NCBI RefSeq assembly: GCF_029813835.1
Contig: NZ_JARVKV010000001.1
Span: forward strand, 62,001 to 126,000
Length of the DNA: 64,000 bases
Source of the DNA: Streptomyces sp. DH37
Lineage (GTDB): Bacteria > Actinomycetota > Actinomycetes > Streptomycetales > Streptomycetaceae
Direction: 5' to 3'
Under the pieces are notes generated by a model. That model made no database searches. It was given only the letters and a program-made list of their open reading frames with translations, and was not told the origin of the DNA. This document shows positions 58,193-64,000 of this stretch, piece after piece. Within the stretch, counting starts at the first letter, position 1. Every line of letters starts with the position of its first letter. A program made the position numbers and the translations under genes.

Positions 58193-59922
58193 GCGCCTCC
58201 GCCGGCGGCGTGCTGCGCGTCGGGAACGCCTCCGGCTTCTACGGCGACCGCTTCGACGCGGTGCGCGAGATGCTCACCGGCGGCGAGCTGGACGTGCTGA
58301 CCGGCGACTACCTGGCCGAACTGACCATGCTGATCCTGGGCCGGGACCGGATGAGGGACCCCGGCCTCGGCTACGCGAAGACCTTCCTGCGCCAGCTGGA
58401 GGACACCCTCGGCCCGGCCGTGGAGCGCGGCACGGCGCTGGTGGCGAACGCCGGCGGGCTCAACCCGGCCGGCCTCGCCGGCGCCGTGCGCGACCTGGCC
58501 GGCCGGCTCGGCGTACCGGCGAGGGTGGCGTACGTCGAGGGCGACGACGTGCTGGCCCGGGGCGGCTGGGGCGAGGGCGTCCTCACCGCCAACGCCTACC
58601 TCGGCGGCGCCGGCGTCACCGCCTGCCTGAACGCCGGCGCCGACGTGGTGGTGACCGGCCGGGTGACCGACGCCGCGCTGGTCACCGGAGCCGCGGCCGC
58701 CCGCTTCGGCTGGGACGCGGACGACCCGCGCGACCGCGACGCGCTGGCCGGCGCCGTGGTGGCCGGGCACGTGCTGGAGTGCGGCACGCAGGCGACCGGC
58801 GGCAACTACGCCTTCTTCGCCTCCGAGGGACTCGACGTCCGCCGCCCCGGCTTCCCACTGGCCGAACTGCACCGCGACGGAAGCTCGGTGATCACCAAGC
58901 ACCCGGGCACCGGCGGCGCCGTCACCGTCGGCACCGTCACCGCCCAACTGCTGTACGAGACCGCCGGAGCGCGCTACGCCGGGCCCGATGTGACGGCGCG
59001 GCTGGACACCGTACGGCTGCGGGCCGACGGACCGGACCGGGTGCGGATCGAGGGCGTGCGCGGCGAGGCCCCGCCGCCCGCCCTCAAGGTGGGACTCACC
59101 CGCCTCGGCGGCTTCCGCAACGAGGTGGTGTTCGTCCTCACCGGACTCGACGTCGAGGCCAAGGCGGCGCTGGTGCGGGAGCAGATGGAGGACCGCCTGG
59201 CCGCCGCGCCCGGCGGCCGTCCCGGGGAGGTCCGCTGGACCCTGGCCCGCACCGACACCGCGGACGCGCCCGTGCAGGAGGAGGCGAGCGCCCTGCTCCG
59301 CCTCGTCGTGCGGGACGCGGACCCGGAGCGGGTGGGCCGGGCCGTCGGCGGCGCCGCCGTCGAGCTGGCGCTCGGCAGCTACCCCGGCTTCCACGTCACC
59401 GCGCCGCCGGGGAAGGGCGCTCCCTACGGGGTGTTCGAGGCGGCGTACCTGGACGCGGACCGGGTGCCGCACACCGCCGTGCTGCCGGACGGACGGCGGG
59501 TCCCCGTACCGCCGCCCCGCCGCACCCGCCCCCTGGAGGCGGTCGGGGAGCCGCCGCTGCCCGAGCCGCTGCCCGAGGCGGTGCTGCGCACCACCCGCCG
59601 GGCGCCGCTGGGAGCCGTGGCCGGGGCGCGCAGCGGGGACAAGGGCGGCAGCGCCAACATCGGCCTGTGGGCGCGCGACGAGAGGTCGTGGCGCTGGCTG
59701 GCGCACACCCTCACCGTCGGCGGGCTCCGCGAACTGCTCCCGGAGGCGGGCCCGCTGCCCGTCACCCGGCACGTACTGCCCGGCCTGCGCGCCCTGAACT
59801 TCGTGATCGACGGGATCCTCGGCGAGGGCGCCGCCTCGCAGGCCCGCTTCGATCCGCAGGCCAAGGCGCTGGGGGAGTGGCTGCGCTCCCGCCACACCGA
59901 CATACCCGAGGAGCTGCTGTGA
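58189..59922 (+). CDS. AtuA-family acyclic terpene utilisation protein
   Basis: Protein of 577 residues with the AtuA layout: [40 protein letters not shown] in part, [47 protein letters not shown] and [15 protein letters not shown] shorter C-terminal domain (about 470-577, [37 protein letters not shown]) is fused, as in many actinobacterial homologues. AtuA is required for growth on citronellol or geraniol in Pseudomonas, but its reaction is not established. It is coupled to neighbours on both sides by stop-start overlaps and is thus part of an acyl-CoA degradation operon. Confidence 0.87.
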   Translation: MSASAGGVLRVGNASGFYGDRFDAVREMLTGGELDVLTGDYLAELTMLILGRDRMRDPGLGYAKTFLRQLEDTLGPAVERGTALVANAGGLNPAGLAGAVRDLAGRLGVPARVAYVEGDDVLARGGWGEGVLTANAYLGGAGVTACLNAGADVVVTGRVTDAALVTGAAAARFGWDADDPRDRDALAGAVVAGHVLECGTQATGGNYAFFASEGLDVRRPGFPLAELHRDGSSVITKHPGTGGAVTVGTVTAQLLYETAGARYAGPDVTARLDTVRLRADGPDRVRIEGVRGEAPPPALKVGLTRLGGFRNEVVFVLTGLDVEAKAALVREQMEDRLAAAPGGRPGEVRWTLARTDTADAPVQEEASALLRLVVRDADPERVGRAVGGAAVELALGSYPGFHVTAPPGKGAPYGVFEAAYLDADRVPHTAVLPDGRRVPVPPPRRTRPLEAVGEPPLPEPLPEAVLRTTRRAPLGAVAGARSGDKGGSANIGLWARDERSWRWLAHTLTVGGLRELLPEAGPLPVTRHVLPGLRALNFVIDGILGEGAASQARFDPQAKALGEWLRSRHTDIPEELL

Positions 59923-61523
59923 CCGTGTTGCGCTCGGCGCTGGACACCACCGGGCCGCAGTACGCCGCCAACCGCGAGGCGATGCTCGCCGGCCTGGCCG
60001 GGCTGGAGGCCGAGCACGCCAAGGCCCTGGCCGGCGGCGGCGAGAAGTACGTCGCCCGCCACCGCGCCCGGGGCAGGCTGCCGGCCCGGGAGCGGATCGA
60101 GCTCCTGCTCGACCCCGACACCCCGTTCCTGGAGCTGTCCCCGCTGGCGGCCTGGGGCAGCGACTACGCCGTCGGAGCCTCGCTGGTCACCGGCATCGGC
60201 GTGGTCGAGGGGGTCGAGTGCCTGGTCACCGCCAACGACCCGACGGTGCGCGGCGGCGCCAGCAACCCCTGGACGCTGCGGAAGGCGCTGCGGGCCAACG
60301 AGATCGCGCGGGCCAACCGGCTGCCGGTCATCAGCCTGGTGGAGTCCGGCGGCGCCGACCTGCCCAGCCAGAAGGAGGTCTTCGTCCCCGGCGGCGCGCT
60401 CTTCCGCGACCTCACCCGGCTGAGCGAGGCGGGCGTCCCCACGATCGCGGTCGTCTTCGGAAACTCCACGGCCGGCGGCGCCTACGTGCCGGGCATGTCC
60501 GACCACGTGATCATGGTGGACCGGGGCGCCAAGGTGTTCCTCGGCGGACCGCCCCTGGTGAGGATGGCCACCGGGGAGGAGGCCGACGACGAGGAGCTGG
60601 GCGGCGCCGACATGCACGCCCGCGTCTCCGGCCTCGCCGACCACTTCGCCGTGGACGAGCCGGACGCGCTGCGCCGGGCCCGCCGCGTCGTCGCCCGCCT
60701 CAACTGGCGCAAGGCGCACCCCGCGCCCGACCCCGCGACCGTACGCCCGCCGCGCCACGACGAGGACGAACTGCTGGGCATCGTGCCCGGCGACCTCAAG
60801 GTGCCCTTCGACCCGCGCGAGGTGATCGCCCGGATCGTCGACGACTCCGACTACGACGAGTTCAAGCCGCTCTACGGCACCAGCCTGACCACCGGCTGGG
60901 CCGCCCTGCACGGCCACCCCGTCGGCATCCTGGCCAACGCCCGCGGTGTGCTCTTCAGCGAGGAGGCGCAGAAGGCCGCCCAGTTCATCCAGCTCGCCAA
61001 CCAGCGCGACATCCCCCTGGTCTTCCTCCACAACACCACCGGCTACATGGTCGGCGGCGCGTACGAGCGGGGCGGCATCATCAAGCACGGCGCGATGATG
61101 ATCAACGCCGTGTCCAACTCCCGGGTCCCGCACCTGTCGGTACTGATGGGGGCCTCCTACGGCGCCGGCCACTACGGCATGTGCGGCCGGGCCTACGACC
61201 CCCGCTTCCTGTTCTCCTGGCCCAGCGCCAAGTGCGCCGTCATGGGCCCGCAGCAGCTCGCCGGGGTGCTGTCCGCCGTGATGCGCGAGTCCGCGGCGGC
61301 CAGGGGCAGGCCGTACGACGAGGAGGGCGACGCGGCGCTGCGCGCGATGGTCGAGCGGCAGATCGAGGCCGAGTCGCTGCCGGTGTTCCTCTCCGGGCGG
61401 CTCTACGACGACGGCGTGATCGACCCGCGCGACACGCGCACCGTACTCGGCATGTGCCTGTCGGCCGTGCACACCGCACCGGTGGCGGGCGCACGCGGCG
61501 GCTTCGGCGTCTTCCGGATGTGA
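59919..61523 (+). CDS. Acyl-CoA carboxylase, carboxyltransferase (beta) subunit
   Basis: Crotonase-like carboxyltransferase of 534 residues. The N-half binds acyl-CoA (ARGRLPARERIELLLDPDTPFLELSPLAAWG in part, NDPTVRGGASNPWTLRKALRA, SGGADLPSQKEVF) and the C-half binds carboxybiotin (ANARGVLFSEEAQKAAQFIQLANQRDIPLVFLHNTTGYMVG in part, MGASYGAGHYGMCGRAYDPRF, WPSAKCAVMGPQQLAGVLS). The motifs are closest to 3-methylcrotonyl-CoA and geranyl-CoA carboxylases rather than propionyl-CoA enzymes. It overlaps the AtuA-like gene by GTGA and is followed after 10 bp by the biotin-carrying subunit. Confidence 0.93.
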   Translation: MTVLRSALDTTGPQYAANREAMLAGLAGLEAEHAKALAGGGEKYVARHRARGRLPARERIELLLDPDTPFLELSPLAAWGSDYAVGASLVTGIGVVEGVECLVTANDPTVRGGASNPWTLRKALRANEIARANRLPVISLVESGGADLPSQKEVFVPGGALFRDLTRLSEAGVPTIAVVFGNSTAGGAYVPGMSDHVIMVDRGAKVFLGGPPLVRMATGEEADDEELGGADMHARVSGLADHFAVDEPDALRRARRVVARLNWRKAHPAPDPATVRPPRHDEDELLGIVPGDLKVPFDPREVIARIVDDSDYDEFKPLYGTSLTTGWAALHGHPVGILANARGVLFSEEAQKAAQFIQLANQRDIPLVFLHNTTGYMVGGAYERGGIIKHGAMMINAVSNSRVPHLSVLMGASYGAGHYGMCGRAYDPRFLFSWPSAKCAVMGPQQLAGVLSAVMRESAAARGRPYDEEGDAALRAMVERQIEAESLPVFLSGRLYDDGVIDPRDTRTVLGMCLSAVHTAPVAGARGGFGVFRM

Positions 61524-61533
61524 GGAGCGGGAC

Positions 61534-63540
61534 ATGACAGCAGCGGACGGGCACCGGCGGACCATCGGAGCCGTCCTGGTCGCGGGCCGCGGCGAGATCG
61601 CCCGGCGCGTCTTCCGCACCTGCCGGGAACTGGGCGTCGCCACCGTCGCCGTCCACTCCGACGCGGACGCGGACGCACCGCACGCCAGGGAGGCCGACGC
61701 GGCCGTACGGCTGCCCGGCGACGCCCCCGCCGACACCTATCTGCGCGGCGACCTGATCGTCGCGGCCGCGCTGGCGGCGGGCGCGGACGCCGTCCACCCC
61801 GGCTACGGCTTCCTCTCCGAGAACGCCGGCTTCGCACGGGCGGTACGGGAGGCGGGCCTGGTCTGGATCGGCCCGCCGCCCGAGGCGATCGAGGCCATGG
61901 CCTCCAAGACCCGCGCCAAGGAGCTGATGGCGGGGGCCGGGGTGCCGCTGCTGGAGCCCGTGGCCCCCGGGGAGGCGCGCGAGGAGGACCTGCCGCTGCT
62001 GGTCAAGGCCGCCGCGGGCGGCGGCGGACGCGGCATGCGGATCGTGCGCGAACTGGCCGCGCTGGACGGCGGGATCCGCGACGCGGCGGCCGAGGCGGCC
62101 GCCGCGTTCGGGGACGGCGAGGTCTTCGCCGAGCCCTACGTCGAGGGCGGACGGCACGTCGAGGTGCAGGTGCTGGCGGACGCGCACGGCACGGTGTGGA
62201 CCCTGGGCACCCGGGACTGCTCGCTCCAGCGCCGCCACCAGAAGGTGATCGAGGAGGCCCCGGCGCCCCTCCTGACCGACGGGCAGCGCACCGCACTGCA
62301 CGAGGCGGCCGGGCGGGCGGCGCGCGCGGTCGGCTACCGGGGCGCGGGCACGGTGGAGTTCCTCCTCGCGCCGGACGGGCGGGCGTACTTCCTGGAGATG
62401 AACACCCGCCTCCAGGTCGAGCACCCCGTCACCGAGTGCGTGTACGGCCTCGACCTCGTCGCGCTGCAACTGCGCGTCGCGGAGGGCGCCCCGCTGCCCG
62501 GGGCGGAGCCGCCCGCGCCGCGCGGCCACGCGGTCGAGGCACGCCTCTACGCCGAGGACCCGGCACGCCGGTGGCGCCCGCAGACCGGACGTCTGCACCG
62601 GTTCTCGGTGCCCGAGGGGGACGGGGTGCGGCTGGACGCCGGGGTGGCCGACGGCGACGAGATCACCGTCCACTACGACCCGATGCTGGCCAAGGTCGTC
62701 GCCTGGGCCCCGACCCGCGCCGAGGCCGTACGGAAGCTGGCGCACGCCCTGGCCCGGTCCCGGATACACGGCCCGGCCACCAACCGCGACCTGCTGGTGC
62801 GCTCGCTGCGCCACCCCGACTTCGTCTCCGGGCGCCTCGACACCGGCTTCTACGACCGGCACCTGCCGGGGCTGTGCGAGGACCACGCCGACGGCGAGCG
62901 GCGCCTGCGCGTGGCGGCGCTGGCGGCGGCGCTGGCGGACGCGGCGGCCCGCCGCGCGGCCGCGCGGACCGTCTCCGGGCGGCTCGGCGGCTGGCGCAAC
63001 CTCCCCTCCCGGCCGCAGAGCAGGCGCTACCGGGCCGAGCCCGGCGGCGCCGAGCTGGAGGTCCGCTACCGGCCCGCGCGCGGCGGGCCGCCGCTCGCCG
63101 AGGACCTGCCGGGCGTACGGGTCCTGCGCGCGGACGCCGCCCGCGTCGAGCTGGAGGTCGACGGCGTACGGCACGCCTTCGGCGTCGCGGCGTACGAGGA
63201 CGGGCCGGAGGGGCGGGAGGGGCGGGAGGAACGGGAGAGGGTCTTCGTCGACTCGCCGCTGGGCGCGTACGCGTTCACGGCGCTGCCCCGCTTCCCCGAC
63301 CCCGGGGACCGCACCGAACCGGGCTCCCTGCTGGCCCAGATGCCGGGCACGGTCGTACGCGTCGCCGACGGGCTCGCGGTCGGCGACGCGGTGGCGGCGG
63401 GACAGCCGCTGCTGTGGCTGGAGGCGATGAAGATGGAGCACCGCGTCACGGCGCCGGCCGACGGGGTGCTGAGGGAGCTGCGGGCGGCCCCCGGACAGCG
63501 GGTCGACGTCGGCGCGGTCCTCGCCGTCGTCACCCCGTGA
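61534..63540 (+). CDS. Acyl-CoA carboxylase, biotin carboxylase-BCCP (alpha) subunit
   Basis: Protein of 668 residues. The biotin carboxylase domain (about 10-455) has ATP-grasp features LVKAAAGGGGRGMRIV, EPYVEGGRHVEVQVLAD, DCSLQRRHQKVIEEAPAP and FLEMNTRLQVEHPVTE. A linker domain (about 470-590) follows, then a C-terminal biotinyl domain with the lysine of LEAMKMEHRV (about 630-640) as attachment site. It charges biotin with bicarbonate and delivers it to the beta subunit encoded just upstream. Start ATG 61534 with GAGGAGCGGGAC upstream. Together they would carboxylate a branched acyl-CoA. Confidence 0.94.
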   Translation: MTAADGHRRTIGAVLVAGRGEIARRVFRTCRELGVATVAVHSDADADAPHAREADAAVRLPGDAPADTYLRGDLIVAAALAAGADAVHPGYGFLSENAGFARAVREAGLVWIGPPPEAIEAMASKTRAKELMAGAGVPLLEPVAPGEAREEDLPLLVKAAAGGGGRGMRIVRELAALDGGIRDAAAEAAAAFGDGEVFAEPYVEGGRHVEVQVLADAHGTVWTLGTRDCSLQRRHQKVIEEAPAPLLTDGQRTALHEAAGRAARAVGYRGAGTVEFLLAPDGRAYFLEMNTRLQVEHPVTECVYGLDLVALQLRVAEGAPLPGAEPPAPRGHAVEARLYAEDPARRWRPQTGRLHRFSVPEGDGVRLDAGVADGDEITVHYDPMLAKVVAWAPTRAEAVRKLAHALARSRIHGPATNRDLLVRSLRHPDFVSGRLDTGFYDRHLPGLCEDHADGERRLRVAALAAALADAAARRAAARTVSGRLGGWRNLPSRPQSRRYRAEPGGAELEVRYRPARGGPPLAEDLPGVRVLRADAARVELEVDGVRHAFGVAAYEDGPEGREGREERERVFVDSPLGAYAFTALPRFPDPGDRTEPGSLLAQMPGTVVRVADGLAVGDAVAAGQPLLWLEAMKMEHRVTAPADGVLRELRAAPGQRVDVGAVLAVVTP

Positions 63541-63599
63541 ACCGCCGACCGGTGCCGGACCGGCGCCGGGAGGATCCCAGACCGAGGAAGGGCAGGGGC

Positions 63600-64000
63600 A
63601 TGACCGTCGACCGACGTGCCGCGGGCACGGGAGCGGCACCGCTGGAGAGCGAGGAGCAGCGGGCGCTGCGCGCGGCCGTCGCCGCGCTCGGCGGGCGCTA
63701 CGGCCGCGCGTACTTCGAGCGGGTGCGCCGGGCGGGAGGGCAGACCGACGAACTGTGGCAGGAGGCCGGCCGCCTCGGCTACCTCGGCGTCAGCCTCCCC
63801 GAGGAGTACGGGGGAGGGGGCGGCGGCATCACCGAGCTGTCGATCGTGCTGGAGGAACTGGGCGCGGCCGGCTGCCCGCTGCTGATGCTCATCGTCACCC
63901 CCGCCATCACCGGCACCGTCATCGCCCGCTTCGGCACCGGGGAGCAGAAGCGGGCCTGGCTGCCCGGACTCGCCGACGGCAGCCGCAGGATGGCGTTCGG
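63600..64000 (+). CDS. Acyl-CoA dehydrogenase, 3' end outside window
   Basis: An open frame from ATG 63600 (GAGGAAGGGCAGGGG upstream) to the window end gives 133 residues of an acyl-CoA dehydrogenase N-terminal domain: RALRAAVAALGGRYGRAYF, LWQEAGRLGYLGVSLPEEYGGGGGG in part, ELSIVLEELGAAGCPLLML, TGTVIARFGTGEQKRAWLPGLADGSRRMAF in part. The FAD and catalytic Glu regions lie beyond the window. It would form the double bond in the acyl-CoA ahead of carboxylation by the adjacent enzyme, completing the logic of the operon. Confidence 0.9.
   Translation, partial: MTVDRRAAGTGAAPLESEEQRALRAAVAALGGRYGRAYFERVRRAGGQTDELWQEAGRLGYLGVSLPEEYGGGGGGITELSIVLEELGAAGCPLLMLIVTPAITGTVIARFGTGEQKRAWLPGLADGSRRMAF

Noticed and set aside
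1..64000. Polyketide or nonribosomal peptide cluster suggested by two SARP-type regulators
   Set aside because: No ketosynthase, adenylation, carrier-protein or other assembly-line genes are present in the window.

Overview
The window is a stretch of a very GC-rich actinobacterial chromosome, almost certainly Streptomyces or a close relative. The signs are near-total G/C at third codon positions, many GTG starts with GGAGG-type ribosome binding sites, frequent ATGA/GTGA stop-start overlaps, and family content typical of streptomycetes: a subtilisin inhibitor, BTAD/SARP regulators, a SpoIIE-type phosphatase with an anti-sigma-like ATPase domain, a small laccase and F420-linked enzymes. I see no rRNA, tRNA, CRISPR array, insertion sequence or prophage module.

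Layout. (1) 1-7.2 kb: the 3' part of a large TPR protein, a peptidoglycan-recognition amidase, a subtilisin inhibitor, a slipin/SPFH protein and a methyltransferase. (2) 7.4-11.2 kb: a uronic-acid (hexuronate/aldarate) catabolic group made of a sodium:solute symporter, 5-dehydro-4-deoxyglucarate dehydratase and uronate dehydrogenase. The symporter and dehydratase promoters share a 16-bp palindromic operator, and the dehydrogenase promoter carries a different LacI-like palindrome. (3) 11.3-21.6 kb: a signalling block with a 997-residue SpoIIE phosphatase, a NarL-type histidine kinase with a second degenerate half, an ECF sigma factor broken by two compensating frameshifts, a LuxR-type response regulator, a small SARP regulator, two paralogous small membrane proteins, and a class-V aminotransferase preceded by a tiny upstream ORF. 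(4) 22.2-29.7 kb: a sugar uptake operon with a ROK regulator, RbsA/RbsC/RbsB-type ABC importer, Gfo/Idh/MocA dehydrogenase and sugar isomerase/epimerase.

(5) 30.6-37.7 kb is the most interesting part. It is a tightly coupled seven-gene run with inositol-phosphate synthase, UbiA-type prenyltransferase (EboC-like), xylose-isomerase-like TIM barrel, EboA, TatD-like hydrolase (EboB), EboE and an alkaline-phosphatase-superfamily protein (EboF). This is an ebo-type operon in which the usual sugar-phosphate cyclase EboD is missing and an inositol-phosphate synthase sits in its place. (6) 37.7-44.6 kb: an exported Tat-dependent isomerase, a two-domain laccase, a secreted ThuA-plus-PQQ-type sugar dehydrogenase fusion, and a secreted cupredoxin-Ig-Ig-DUF1080 (3-keto-glycoside hydrolase type) protein. 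Together they suggest extracellular oxidation and cleavage of a glycoside, with copper proteins possibly carrying electrons.

(7) 44.7-57.0 kb: mixed genes including an F420/PPOX protein, a large BTAD regulator, a fluoroacetate-dehalogenase-like hydrolase, small proteins, a DoxX-like protein, a heterodimeric ABC exporter pair, a NUDIX hydrolase, a membrane protein-DCC protein-TetR set with matching palindromic operators at its promoter, and an F420-dependent NADP reductase-like protein. (8) 57.3-64 kb: a coupled catabolic operon with a TIGR03084-type protein, AtuA-like protein, acyl-CoA carboxylase beta and biotin-containing alpha subunits, and an acyl-CoA dehydrogenase cut by the window end. 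It is probably for branched-chain acyl-CoA or terpenoid breakdown.
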